This document shows, piece by piece, positions 32,321-45,178 of a stretch of DNA of 64,000 bases (the first letter of the stretch is position 1; each line of letters begins with the position of its first letter). Location of the stretch: positions 440,642 through 504,641 of the forward strand of contig CAJNOP010000100.1 in NCBI GenBank assembly GCA_905250075.1, read 5' to 3'. This stretch comes from Rotaria sp. Silwood1. Its lineage: Eukaryota; Rotifera; Eurotatoria; Philodinida; Philodinidae. Below the pieces are notes generated by a model, which worked only from the letters and a program-made list of their open reading frames with translations, was not told where the DNA came from and made no database searches. The translations under genes were made by a program, and so were the position numbers.

Positions 32321-33826
32321 ATGATTTCAAAACATATCATTCAGAAAACCCTCAGTGCACGCTTTTCAGATATTTCTGAAGAACCACGCACAATGTTGAT
32401 GCCCATCGAGGGATATGAAAAAGTACCGTTGGTCTCGCTCGAAGAAGCTATTGAACCGCTTGTCTTACTGGTGTGTGATATACGACGAAGAGCAAAGATT
32501 GCGAAACAACGTTGTGAAAATCCAGCAAATAATCTCTCACGTGATGAGTCAGCTTCGATTATGCTCTACACTACAGAATGGGAACCGTCCACTGACTCAC
32601 TCTATTTCATTCTCAATTCAACGTTACGCATTGGAGATAGAACGAAGTTAAGTTCTTGGTTTCCCTATCTCAAACTTCTACTCACTGCTCTCTGCCATCT
32701 TCCATCAATTGGCAATCGCACCGTCTACCGAGGAATACGACAACGTATGAACAATCTGTATATCCAAGGCGAGACATTCATCTGGTGGGCATTCTCGTCA
32801 TGTACAGAAAACATTAATACCTTAAATACGGACAGTTTTTTTGGGAAAAAAGGCGCAAGAACTCTATTCACTATCGAATGTTATAGCGGAAGAGACATTC
32901 ATCAACATTCAGCCATTGAAAAAGAAAATGAAGTGTTGCTCCTACCTGGTATTCAGCTCAAAGTTGTTGCCAGTCTTGATCAGGGTCCTGACCTTCGTAT
33001 TATTCAACTCAAAGAAGTTGAGCCATTACATCCTTTCATAGAGCCGTTGCCTGGTCATCGTATTCCACTCGTCATTTCACCAGCGAGTGAACCAGCAAAA
33101 AGGAAATTGTCTATCACGAGCATGTCACGAGTCATTGCTAAAATATTATCGAGAGTACCTGAGACCTATCAGAATTTGAAACTCGAAAAAAAGATTGCCC
33201 AATGTGAACCTCGCTCGTTGATAAATTTGGATCGACAATCGTTGGCGGATCAGGACATCCCAATTGTGGTTCAACAAGCGATGATCAACAAGCAGTGCAC
33301 AATGCTCCATTTATCAGATAACAAGATTACATCACAAGGTGTTTTCATCCTAGCTGAAGAATTGCGCAGTAACACAACACTAGAGGGGCTGTATATTTTC
33401 GACAATCGGGTTGCTGACAATGGTGTTTGTTATCTTGCACATGTACTCGAGACGAATAATTCGACTCTCAAAGCGCTTAGCCTCGGTTGGAATGGTATTA
33501 CCGATGAGGGTGTTGAGTATCTGGCTGAAATGCTTAAGAAAAATAAAACACTAATTGATCTGTGGTTACCTTGCAATGAAATAAGTGATGGAGGTGTGCA
33601 GCTGTTAGCCAATGCATTGGTTCATCCCAACAGTAGTCTCAGAAGGCTATGTCTCGATTTCAACGACTTAGTAACCGATTCGAGTGTCGATTGTCTCATT
33701 GATATGATTGATCAAAATAAATCACTAAATGCACTTTATGTGTGCGGCTGCAATGTATCCAAGGCGGGCAAAGCAAGACTTCGTAAAATGACAGAAGAAA
33801 AGAAGGACTTCGAGCTTAAATTGTAA
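32321..33826 (+). CDS. Arginine mono-ADP-ribosyltransferase fused to leucine-rich repeats
   Basis: Single-exon, 501 aa. Residues about 30-235 form an R-S-E class ADP-ribosyltransferase domain: Arg137 in TVYRGIR, the Ser-x-Ser/Thr region FSSCT at 158-162, and the catalytic E202-N-E204 of ENEVLLLPG, the ExE pattern of arginine-specific enzymes. From about residue 310 to 495 there are ribonuclease-inhibitor-type LRRs with LxxLxLxxNxI units (LHLSDNKITSQGV, LSLGWNGITDEGVEYLAEML, LWLPCNEISDGGVQLLANAL). No signal peptide, so probably cytosolic. It should transfer ADP-ribose from NAD+ to arginines of proteins selected by the LRR part. This domain pairing is, to my knowledge, expanded in bdelloids. 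All key residues are present, so it may be active. NLR-like immune sensing is only an analogy. Confidence 0.92.
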   Translation: MISKHIIQKTLSARFSDISEEPRTMLMPIEGYEKVPLVSLEEAIEPLVLLVCDIRRRAKIAKQRCENPANNLSRDESASIMLYTTEWEPSTDSLYFILNSTLRIGDRTKLSSWFPYLKLLLTALCHLPSIGNRTVYRGIRQRMNNLYIQGETFIWWAFSSCTENINTLNTDSFFGKKGARTLFTIECYSGRDIHQHSAIEKENEVLLLPGIQLKVVASLDQGPDLRIIQLKEVEPLHPFIEPLPGHRIPLVISPASEPAKRKLSITSMSRVIAKILSRVPETYQNLKLEKKIAQCEPRSLINLDRQSLADQDIPIVVQQAMINKQCTMLHLSDNKITSQGVFILAEELRSNTTLEGLYIFDNRVADNGVCYLAHVLETNNSTLKALSLGWNGITDEGVEYLAEMLKKNKTLIDLWLPCNEISDGGVQLLANALVHPNSSLRRLCLDFNDLVTDSSVDCLIDMIDQNKSLNALYVCGCNVSKAGKARLRKMTEEKKDFELKL

Positions 33827-36591
33827 CTTTGGTGTGTTCAATTACGAACCTGTAACGTTTTGTTTTTGTTTCAAACCACATATGTACAATATTGCGCTAA
33901 TTTTTTTTAATTTCATTTTCTATATAATAGACTTTTAAAAAGTTTCAGCATTTTCAAACATTTATTATTTTTTTCTTGAATTGTTAGTCATTAGAATATG
34001 TTTAATCATCTAACTTGTGGAAATTCACTTTGGGTTTCGACAAAATTCATTTTTCAAAAATTAAAAATTCAACAATGATTATAAAAGAAACTCAAAAAAT
34101 TAATTTCAATTTGGAGAAAATCGTTGTATTAAATATCAATGTTTCTTATAAGTATCTTACAGACTCAATTAATACGATTGATTACGACACTAGACGCATG
34201 ATATATGTTTTTTTGTAATCAAATAAATTTATATTTGGATCAAATGTAAAGATTGTTCATTTTAGTGTATCATTTAAATGGAATAAATGACAGCGCAGAT
34301 TCACATCTGAATAAATAGTTTAGTTTTCATATTTTATTAACATAAAAATGCTGTAAATAAACAAGAGTGTACAGGATAAGCATAACTATTCTATCTAAAC
34401 CAGCAAGATCTCATTTCTTCATGCCTGTTAATGATCTCTTTTTGATATCGACAGAAGAATCACTTGACTAGAAAGATGCATTTTTGTGTGAACATTGATT
34501 ACTACATTAAATTTACCTGTCGCACTAATTCACGTAACATAAGTTCTGTCTAAAAAATGGTTCGCATATTATGAAAGTTTCTCTTATCATAAAAAAGAAA
34601 AAATAGATAATGTTAAATACATGATTGAAGTTTTTGTTTGTTTTTGTATTTGCAGCACATGATTATAATGGTAAATAAATATTCAGACAACGAAAACAAT
34701 TATTTAAAAAAGAATAGAAATAAGAAAAAAAACAATATGTTGGCATCATACTAACTCGCTTGATTATATTTCTTTTCATTTTAGACGTAAAAACTATCAA
34801 AAATCGAGATAAATTCTATTTATTTACATACGATCATCAACTTACTGCAAAAGAATTAGAAAAATCTAAAATTCAAATGGAAACTAAGAGATCTAATTGT
34901 TGAATTCTCGAATTTTTTGCAGTATACTCGTTGAATATTTAATTGATTACTAAATGACGGGTAATACATAATAAATTGTTATCCTTTACGTTTCCTTTAT
35001 TAATCTCTGCATGCTTTTGAGTAGAAAAAAACCAATGTGTACTATAAGATGCACTGTCAAAAGCTATATAATTTGTAAAGTAAACCTTATTTTAATTGTG
35101 TATCTTTTGTTTTCAAAATAAGCGAAATTCTATTTAATCATTTATCGATGTTTGAAATATGATCGTGTTTTGACACATCCTTTTGTCATATTTGATCATT
35201 GAATAAATCGAAGTTTTTTTATTTCAAGGTATAGCATAGTCTTTCTAATAGCAGTCCACATGTGACAATTTAGAATACTGAAACCAAAACAAACCAAATT
35301 TTAATATAATGATTTATATTGAAGCATTTTTAGATGGATTCACTACATCATAATTTTTGTTGGATACTTAGCATTTTCGTTCATGTCGCCCCTTGTTGTC
35401 TGCTTCTTGTCAACTTGCGACATAAACACATTTTAATAAAAAAAAAAAAACATTTTTGCTCTATGAATAGAACTATCTTCCATTGATGCGATAAAAAAAG
35501 TGAATTGATCGTTCATCAAACAATGATCATGTTCTTAGGATCGAAACATGTTCATATGAAATTTCGCTTATTTTAAAAGCAAAAAGTATATAATTAGTCT
35601 AGGTTTTACGTTGAAGACCACACAGTTCTTCACGCTGTGTCCTTTAGTAGATTTTATCTTTGTAATAAAATCATTTTAAAGGTTAAAATATGAAATGTAA
35701 ATTACAACCATCTATCATGAATTATCTGTTATATATACGAGCCATTCATTATAGAAGTGCATTTTTGATGAATTTCTAAGGATTTCGTTTGAAAAATATT
35801 GTTTCAGTCTCAAGATGATTCCATGTTTTTGAGAGCACTATCGTCAAAACAGGAGATTTTTTGCAATTTTTCGTGACATCTATTTCGTTTGGAATTTTTA
35901 CTCTAAATCTATCCTAAGTCAAGATATTTCTCATACGAAAACGAGCTCAATGGATGAATCATCAATGAATTGATCTATACTACTGAATGCATGAGAAAGT
36001 TGCCATTTTCTATTATTTTGCACAAAATCATGTCTGTAGAAACTAGATCTGTAAATGGTCTTATCAATACTCAACTCGTTAAGATTGGCTTAGGAATAAA
36101 TAAAAACATTGCATGATATGACGAACATTTTTATTCAGTATATATGGGGGAGGAGGGGGGGAGAGACTATACACATTATCCCACCATTACCTATTAACGA
36201 AGTTAAATGACTTTTTTGAGATAAAAACTTACTTCATACTATGTAGCATTCTTAATAGCTCCTCAGCAAATTTGACTAAGTTAAGCATGGATAAGACTAT
36301 TTTTGCGGTCATTGTCCAATAAGGTTCTGCACGGTATTCGACGGCATCTCATATCAATTCTTGTATAGCTCTTTAGCAATAAGTGTGCAGTTTAGCACCA
36401 TAAAGACTAGACTTGTGCAGACTCACTTTTGACCTAGATTGTCTTCTCATGAAATCATGATTTTGCCTAAAACAGCGTTTTTGATGAGAATCTCTTGAGT
36501 CATGAAAACTAGTTTGAAAGCTAAGTTTTTCTATCAAAATGCGTACTATTTAGAACGAGTTCAAAAAGGACGGCAGCATTCGATATGTTCA
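33827..36591. other. 2.8 kb without a recognised gene
   Basis: A 40-codon exon-like stretch after an acceptor (ttcattttag, about 34776-34785) reads KNRDKFYLFTYDHQ and stops after 40 codons; no family. An imperfect inverted repeat pairs aaaataagcgaaattctat near 35117 with atgaaatttcgcttatttta near 35556. A G-run tract, gggggaggagggggggagag, lies at about 36145-36165. Nothing else is seen. Confidence 0.4.
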
Positions 36592-37092
36592 GTAGTGTCA
36601 AACATGAAAGTTGAATTCAATTATTGAAAAGTTTTTTTTCAATTATTCAACTATTCTATTATCCAATAATTGAAGTGCAAGTATTCAACTATTCAATTAT
36701 TCGAGTAGTTGAAGTTCAAATATTCAACTATTAAATTATTCCAAATATCACCTGTGATGCTACGGAAAACACCTAAAATGTTTGAGTGATCACGAGAAGG
36801 TAGCATTTGGAAGTAAAGTAGCACCATGGCTAAAAAGTCCTGGAAAAGTTGTGGCTGGTATGGTCCGAATATGACACACTTGAATTACTGTGTACACTTA
36901 GACGCACATAGATCGTGACTCTTCGGGGAGTGCTTCACACTTCTACATCGCGACGCCGATATGAAAGGTTAGTTAGGCAGGGAAAAGCGCTCACTCATAG
37001 TGAATATTCATACAAATTCGTGAATAGATGAATCTTTGAACTTTGACTATTCAATAATTGAATAATGGAGTTCAACTTTCACGTTTGACATA
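36592..37092. mobile_element. Foldback element with TTCAACTATTCAATTATT repeats
   Basis: The left end (gtcaaacatgaaagttgaa, then attcaattattg) is inverted at the right end (caataattgaataatgg, gttcaactttcacgtttgac). The left arm extends into several tandem copies of TATTCAACTATTCAATTATT. The unique centre of about 300 bp is less AT-rich than the surroundings and holds no frame of note. Non-autonomous. Confidence 0.7.
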
Positions 37093-37358
37093 TATGAAAA
37101 TATAAGTGATTCTCTTCGGTACAATGTTTTCTCTCATTAGACAATTAACTTACCGGATTTATTATGGAAATCTGACAAGTTTTGATTGATTTTTAATATA
37201 ATAGAAAAAAATTAATGATTAACATCTTGGTTATATTTAATAATCATGAATGATAGAAAAAATTCAAAATACAATACTCTTGATTATTTGATTCGCTTAG
37301 ATAATGAACTGTAATAAACTTATGTAACAGATGTTTGCTGTTGCAATTGAGGTTGCTA

Positions 37359-39271
37359 TTATGGAGCTCTTCTTTCAGCCTCTTGCTTAATCATCATTTG
37401 TTGAATATGCATTGGTATTCCTGGATTAAGACTTAACGCATAGGGTAACAATGTTTTGGGCATATCACCGAAATCAATAAGAATTTTGATGAACATTGTA
37501 TCATCTCGAATATATGGATTGTCTTCTTGTTCAATCATTGCTAATGGACAAAACTTTGGAATGCCACTTGCAATATTCATTTGTGATTTTGGTCGCTGAA
37601 AGCTATTCGATTTTATATCTGGTCGAAATGAATCGATGATATGTCGTTGTTGAGAAGTTTGATCATACAAACAAAATGTTACTTTGTAGTTGAATGGAAA
37701 TTTGAGTATTGCATCATTTAAGCCTCGCATAAGAACGAAAAAGAGTGAAATATGTGTACGACGAGCGTTTCCATCACCATAAAGATATAGACGTGCTCGC
37801 ATTTTGTATCCAGTTGGTGATGAATAAAATGGAGGAGAATAAATTGAAGTTTGTCGCTCAGATTGTGCGTCTCCTAGAAATCAATCAAATCAAATACGCA
37901 AAAAAAAGAGCATAGATATAAAGAAAAGAAAATTTTGATGGCTTGACAATGCTTATGATTTATCTTACAGACCCATTGGCAGATTTCTTGCGCTTTGGGT
38001 ACTTAAGGTTTATGACGTCAAGCTGATTGAAACATTATATCATGTATTTATTACTTGTCGGTACTTCAGAGTTCAAGTGTCTTCTTTATCTCTGATAGTC
38101 CTTTGAAGAAATATTTCAATTTTATCTTGTAGTATTAGTATATCATTTAACTTACTCATTTTCTCTCTGAAACCCGTAATTTTCCAAATAAATGTTCCAT
38201 CATATGATATATATTGCATATCATCGATATTTTGCTTGAGTGATATTACATCTTGGTGAATGATGTCTTGATTAAGTTTGAATCCTTCCAAAAAACTGTT
38301 TGTTTCTTCTACAGCTAATTTAACTCGTGAAAAATCTTCGAGTAATGTTCGAAATATAATTTGATATTGAAGTGATTCATTATTCAATCGTTGTTCATCA
38401 TCATTCAATGTTTCTATTCCACCACACAGGATATTAAGTGTTTCATAGAACTCTTGAAGATGAGCCATAATACGATTATTTACTTGTGCAGTTGTTGTTT
38501 GAGAAATATCAGTGTCCATTTGTGTGCTTGAGAATTGTGATTTCATTTGATGAACAACTTTGATTACAGAATCTTGATGTTGTTTAGATAAATAATGACT
38601 TGCCATTTCACAACGAAGAATCTAAAGAAAATATATTTTCAAATATTTAATATCTAACTGAAGAACAAATATACTTGTTCATTACAACCGTAGTCTTTCA
38701 ACAAACAATCTGTAGTTATTTGTTTGCATCGGAATAGTTTATGTTCATTAAGATTATTAGCTGAATTGAATTCTTCTTTACAATATTCACATATGGGTTT
38801 CGAATGAGATTGATTTAAATGATTCTTTTGTAAGAGAAATAACGGTCAAGAAAATTTAAGAATAAAATAAACAAAAAGTATATTACCTGATAACTATTCA
38901 AATCACCAGTCCAATTACAAAAAGTACAATCGATTGGTAGAGATAGCATATCACTTTTAAAACCTCTATCAATCATTGCCTAAATTGAAATCAATTATGT
39001 GTTTTATTTAAAGAAAAACAATCATCATACTTGATTTCTTTGTATTTCTTTTTGACATTGTGGACATTTGAATTTAGATCTGTAGATAAAAATAAAAGAT
39101 ATTGAATTTATTTAATAATAAAACTTGCCCAGATTGATTATCAAAACATGATTGACACAATCGATGACCGCATGTATTCAATTGTATAGGATCTCGTAAT
39201 ATATATGAACAGACACGACAAATATACTTCTGATCAAGAATATTTTTATTTTTTGCATCTATACCAACCAT
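37359..39271 (-). CDS. TRAF-family RING/TRAF-zinc-finger/MATH adaptor
   Basis: Six exons: 39129-39271, 39031-39079, 38887-38979, 38675-38824, 38156-38621, 37359-37873, joining to 471 aa. Exon 1-2 give a RING finger (CRVCSYILRDPIQLNTCGHR, CQSCF, CPQC). Exons 3-4 give TRAF-type zinc fingers (CTFCNWTGDLNSYQNHLNQSH; CEYCKEEFNSANNLNEH). Exon 5 holds a coiled coil and the beginning of the TRAF-C/MATH domain (GTFIWKITGF). Exon 6 holds the rest, with YSPPFYSSPTGYKMRARLYL, SFQRPKSQMNIASGIPKFCP and RDDTMFIKI, all diagnostic for TRAF-C. Such proteins trimerise under TNF/Toll-type receptors and attach K63-linked ubiquitin. Intron 1 must use a GC donor (GCAAGT) to keep frame; the others are GT-AG. Appears complete. 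Nearest named relatives would be TRAF2/3/6-type; orthology is not claimed. Confidence 0.93.
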
Positions 39272-42200
39272 ATTGTGTTAAATAGTTTATAAATGAAAAT
39301 AAATATAATATAACAATCAATTAATTGCTTTATTATCTAAGTGTCTTAATTATCTGAAAGAAAAATAGTTTATCAGTAAAAAAATTAATAAATATAATTT
39401 CTAAAATAAAAACTTAAAAACAATCATATAATTAGAATTATTACATAAAGTAATAATGAAATATTCAAATTCTCATACAAGAAATAGTCAAAATTTTAGA
39501 ATATACTCATCTAATATTAATGTAAGAAGTATTTAATTCAATGTCGATGTATTCTTCAAAGTTGTACTGCCAATCACATTGTTAATGATAATGATCGTAT
39601 GTGTATCGACACAAGCATCTTGAATAGTATCTCTGGAATTAAAAGATTAATGGATAAATAGAAATTTTGAAATCTCATGACTTACTATAACAACAAAGTA
39701 ATAATGTAAAAACAATGATGTTTTGATGGATTCCATCTGAATAAAATGATTAAGTCCAAAAAATTTTTTAAATATTACATTCCTTCATTTGTTTTTGCAG
39801 ATTAACACAGAGTACTTCTATATTTCGTCATTACAAGAAAAAATCAGAAGAATATTTTGAAATTACACATCATTTCTATGTCACTGTTTTATCCTTGTTT
39901 TTGTTCCGAATTTCAGGACATCCAATCCTAACTTGCAAAGCGCTACTTATCTTTATAGATGAACCTTAAAAGAAATTTCGCATTGAAATTTTCCACGGTT
40001 TTTTTTTAACAATCAAATCAGCATTTATGGTTTTTTCTTTTGAGATAATTGTATTTTTCACAAGGCGAAATTTTAGTGGTCATTGTTTTGTACGAATGAT
40101 AAAATTCAGTTTTCTTTCTAAACAAAATAAAAATGAAGAACATATACGATCTTTGAACATTTTTTCTATTTATTGTCGACTTTGACAAGTAGAAATATTT
40201 TGAGAAAATTTGGAATATATATATATGTATATATAGTAAGTCAAAAGCCACTTTGTTGACACACAGTTAGATATCTTTGCTATAATTTAATCAATGATTT
40301 GATTATTTTAGAAATATTTATAGTTCATATCCTAAGAAAAACATTCAACAATACTACTTTGTATTGTCAGTGTTAGTTTCAATAGAAAAAAACAAACAGA
40401 TTCCTCATGGATTATAACAAACACAATATATTTATTCTACTGAATACAATTAAACAGAATACGTGAGTTTTTTCTGTTAGATTTACATATTGTTATATTT
40501 CGGTCTACAACTTATATCACACAGTATGACTTATCCTAAAAGTTTTCTTCTTAATCAGAGACAAATTATTGAAAACATGCAACATTCTTTTTTAAAAAAT
40601 TCATTCTAGATGATATTTTTTTTCATAAACGAATAAAATGACCCATAAGAATCAATCCAACAGTCGGATATTCTCGGATTCCATCAGGAGTTCGATAAAA
40701 AATTCGGTAGGATCCTGTAGGAATATTGTTAGAATCTGATCAGCTCGAAAGACTCAGAAAACAGAACAATGATTCGAAGTGTTGAATTTCATCAGATATA
40801 TACCGAAATCTAATCATCGGATTCATTGACCTTGAGATACTTCAAAGCAGAAATTTCGAACATTTTTTTTTTTTGAGAATACGAACAACTCTCGAAAATG
40901 AACTCGATTAGACAAATTATAGTAGATATATTCAAATGATAAAGTAACTTTTTAGTGAAATCTCTTTGTCCATAACAATAAAATACAAATACATAAATTA
41001 GTTATTAGAAATAGCTACAGTATCGCTCGTTGTATCGAGTAGAAAATTGAGTAAATAATAATTGTGAAACGAAGAAAGAATTTTTCTTTCAATAGACTAT
41101 TTTTATATAGAATTTTATCATAGAGGAAAAACGATAAAAATAGATGGACAAGGATAATATTGGGTATATTTAAGCCGATAGCAGAGAAATATCAATAAAA
41201 TCATGCGAAAAAACCTTTTAATACATTTTTCTATGGATTTAAACAATAAAATATTAAAAATATTTTCACAGTTCTTTCACTTTAGATGATAATATGTGTA
41301 GTTGAAAATATTTCTTGATAATGGTCGAATAAACGCACTTACAATAAGCTGGTAGTTTTTCTCTTCTATGATTATTAGCGACATTTTGAATCAATAAGAA
41401 AGTTAAAAACAAAAAAGAAAACTATCATAGTGTCTAATAGTTATATTAATCGTACGGCTCTCATTGTAGAAATAAGTTCTTTTAATTGATATAAATAATT
41501 TTGCTTGAACTTCACGATGAAAAATAATAGTGATTGATAGATCAGCATAAAAATGAATTCGAAAAGAATGAAGATAAGAATATTAAATTTTGAGGTGTAT
41601 CTAATAGACTATAACTAAAAAGAAAAAAACATCACTTGTGATAAAACGCAAATGAAAATAATATCATTTGTAATTAATTATTGATCATCAGCTTGATATG
41701 TAAGAGACAAGAGCACTTATATAAGCAAAAATTCGAATTTTCTACGAGAAAAAAAACCTACTTAAGACTTCTTTAAATTCAATTAAAAAAAATCTTCTGA
41801 TAGACTTCTAGTTTTTGATTATGAAACAACTTCTGATTTCAGAAATCTCATTTTGATAAGCCTAGAAATATTTTATTTATTTAATCAAGAAATTTTGGTT
41901 TATTTCATATCAAAGTATCTTTATTTTTTTGTTCTCCAAATGATTATTGACAAAAAGAATTTTGGTACTTTAAGAACCAAAAAAAGTAGTAGTAACAATC
42001 ATATTCAGATAAAGTTATTATCAACTGAAAAGTTATCTGTTGTTTTTCGATATGTAAATATCAATGAAAAGTCAAAAAGAATGATATAATATCTTTCACT
42101 CATCAATAATATAAATTAGCAGAAAAATCTTACTTGATATCTTTTTCTTCTCTTACATCACTAGTAGTATACTAATTTTAACAGGCAATGCATCGGATTA

Positions 42201-43737
42201 AAGTTCTCTATTATGAATAGACATTATAAAACGCTATAGATCACTGGGAAAAAACCCAGAAGAATCGAAAAGAAAAAAAAATAGACAAGACATAAAACAT
42301 ATGACTGCTAATCATGTGAAAACGAAAGAGAAAAGGATGTGTACATGATTAGAGAACAGAAAACATAGAAGATAATACATAATATAAGAATATTTGAAAA
42401 TTTTTCAACCAAACTAAAACTTTTTATTGAAACTAATTACATATGTTTTAATTAAGATTAGACAACTATGGTTTTTTAATAAAAACTTTCTTTTTCTTAA
42501 TAGAATCTTCTTTCTCTAAAAACTGATCTTGGATATAGTATACATAATTTCGATAAGACTTTATATACAAATTGAGCCTATGAAAGTATCTTCGTAAAAC
42601 CTTTTCTTTTTTCGTCTCTACAACAGATTTTTCATGCACATGAAATTTTTGTGAAACATTATCTAATAGAAGTGTTGAAATGTAGGGAGTAGAAATTTCG
42701 ATCCGTACCTCTTCCCACAGATCATGACAAATACTACCATAGAAATATCACAGACCGTGTAAGACACAATTGGATCGAAAATACATGTCTTTCGATCTAT
42801 TTTGACATCTATTGTTACACATTATCATTAGCATTGTTCGTTACGGACACACGTTACTAATATCTAGTAAATGAAAAATCTATACATATGTTCATAAACA
42901 TTCTCATTTAAACTATAAGAAACTCCATTGTATTTCACATTTTAATCCAGCAGAAATTAAGCTAACAATCTTCTTAAAATATATTTCAAACTATCGATCT
43001 CATCTCATCTTTATCGGAAAGAAATTTCCGTAACTATTTAAATGAATAAAAAAAAGTTTTAAATTTTTGTCCTTTTATCCACGATTAAAAAATCTTCTAC
43101 TCTCATTCGAAGAAATATATACTCTATTACGTTTAAATGCAAAAAAAACAAGATCTTTTTTTGGAGTTTGATCATCGACAGAAAAATTCATTTTGAGAAA
43201 AACACATGAACTTTGTTGATTACATAGAACTCATTCATAGAGGCTCATTTCAAAGTCTTATTTACGTGAGATTTTTTTAGTAGAAGATATGCTTACATGC
43301 TTATGTCAACAATTTTTTTTTAATGAAAAATCAGCTTTTTTTCAAGTCAACATTTGAAATAAACTCAAAGAATAATTTCAAAAAATACCTTTTTTTCTAT
43401 ATATTGCAATTCTATTCGAACTATATAATACTAGTGTTATGTGATTTATATATTTTAATTACCAAATAGAAAAGATTTCTGTAGGCTCAGAATCATCTCT
43501 GGATAGTAAATCAGATATGAGTATCAATAGATTTATTTATAGTTGAATAGTGTTTGCATTATTAATTACTTATATGAATAATGTTTACTTGCATGTTCTA
43601 CAATAGTCACTAATTATGACACACTTACGATGAAGAAAATGACATAACTGTTAGAATTGCTGTACAGTTTTTTATTGTATCAATATCATCATTAAAACAA
43701 AATCACAAGTAATTTTTGTGTTGGTCTAAAAAAGTGT
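39272..43737. other. 4.5 kb without a recognised gene
   Basis: Strongly AT-rich. Frames of 77-78 codons (40018-40251 -, 41853-42089 +) are Lys/Asn/Phe-rich with no motif. No clear terminal repeats were found. The first few hundred bases should hold the TRAF promoter. Confidence 0.45.
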
Positions 43738-43959
43738 GAAAGCGATTATATCCCTATTCAACTCTCCCTTATAAAATTCCTGGGGAGTCCCTGCTAAAAC
43801 TCCCCGGGGATTCCCGACATGGATTCCCCGGAGATTTAAGAAGGAGTTTATGGGGAATCCCCAGGGATTGTGGAGGGAGTGGCCTTAAAAGTCAACAATG
43901 AGCCTCTCATTCTCAAGGGGAGTCCCTAGGGACGTGACCAAATTTCGTTCTTTCCCAGG

Positions 43960-44545
43960 ACTACCTACCTATCATTCTACCTATTTGCCTACCTACCTAC
44001 CCGCCTACTTAGCTATCCATCTACCTACCTATCTACTACCTATCTGCCTATCTTTCTACCTACCTACCTCCCTACCCACCTACCTATCTATCTACCTATC
44101 TATTTACGTACCTACCTATCTGCCTATCTAGCTACCTACCTACCTATCTACCCACTAACTATCTGCCTACCTATTATCTACCTAGTTATCTACATACCTA
44201 CCTATCTGCCTACCTAGTTATCTACATATCTACTTACCTACCTATCGATGTAGTTCATCTGCCTATCTATCTATACCTAAATATATCCTCATCTATCTAT
44301 CTATCTAACTAACTATCTTTCTATCTATATAACTATCCTTCAAGTATCTTCCTATCTAATGTCTATCTAACTATATACATTTCTAGGATCCATTCGTCTA
44401 TCTACCAAATCTTCTATATAACTTTTGCCTAACTACTGAACCACGTATCTATCTATCTAACTATCCATCTATTCACCTAGCCCTCCATTATCTATCGATC
44501 ATCTAACTATATCATATATATATGTCTAACTCTTTAACTACTATC
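43960..44545. repeat. (CTAC)n/(CTAT)n satellite array
   Basis: About 580 bp of CTAC, CTAT and CTGC tetranucleotides, most regular at 43970-44270 and decaying to the right. Confidence 0.92.
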
Positions 44546-44546
44546 T

Positions 44547-44832
44547 AGGGGTCTCAATTTACATTTACCTTTCATTTAATTTACGCGTAAATTAAATGAT
44601 AAGTAATTTATATTTATTGTAAATGTAAACTATTTTTTTGCAAAATTTACATTTACAAATAAATGTAAATTATTATAATTTACATATACGAGTAAATGTA
44701 AATTTTGAAAATTTATATTTATTTGTAAATGTAAATTTTGCAACAAAATAATTTACATTTACAATAAATATAAATTATTTATCATTCAATTTATGCGTAA
44801 ATTAAATAAAAATAAATTTAAATCGACACCCC
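44547..44832. mobile_element. AT-rich palindromic MITE, copy 1
   Basis: The ends AGGGGTCTCAATTTACATTT and its inverse with GACACCCC enclose repeated TTTACATTTAC / GTAAATGTAAA motifs, with two ATTTACGCGTAAAT palindromes. No coding. It matches copy 2, 70 bp away, over nearly all its length. Confidence 0.8.
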
Positions 44833-44901
44833 GAGCCACAACCAAAAATCGATGTTGGTAGCATTCCAAATGTGTGATCAACACTGTCGAGTGCTGTTGC
44901 T

Positions 44902-45178
44902 AGGAGGTGTCAATTTAAATTTACTTTTATTTAATTTACGCGTAAATTAAATGATAAGTAATTTATATTTATTGTAAATGTAAATTATTTTTTTGCAAAA
45001 TTTACATTTACGAATAAATATAAATTTTGAAACTTTATATTTACGAATAAATGTAAATTATTATAATTTACATTTATTTGTAAATCTAAATTTTGCAACA
45101 CAATAATTTACATTTACAATAAATATAAATTTCTCATAATTTATATTTATTATAAATTAAATGGTAAATGACACCCCT
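44902..45178. mobile_element. AT-rich palindromic MITE, copy 2
   Basis: Starts AGGAGGTGTCAATTTAAATT, ends ATGACACCCCT. Same interior as copy 1, including tttacgcgtaaattaaatga. The two copies lie in direct order. Confidence 0.8.

Noticed and set aside
36240-36360. Weak resemblance to 5S rRNA (aagttaagcatggataagac near 36275)
   Set aside because: Only the short aagttaagca core agrees; the rest of the 5S sequence and its internal promoter are absent.
43898-44131. 77-aa frame rich in PTYLPTYL
   Set aside because: Translation of the CTAC satellite.
43960-44545. Possible CRISPR-like array
   Set aside because: Units are 4 bp and contiguous, with no spacers; a simple satellite in a eukaryotic genome.
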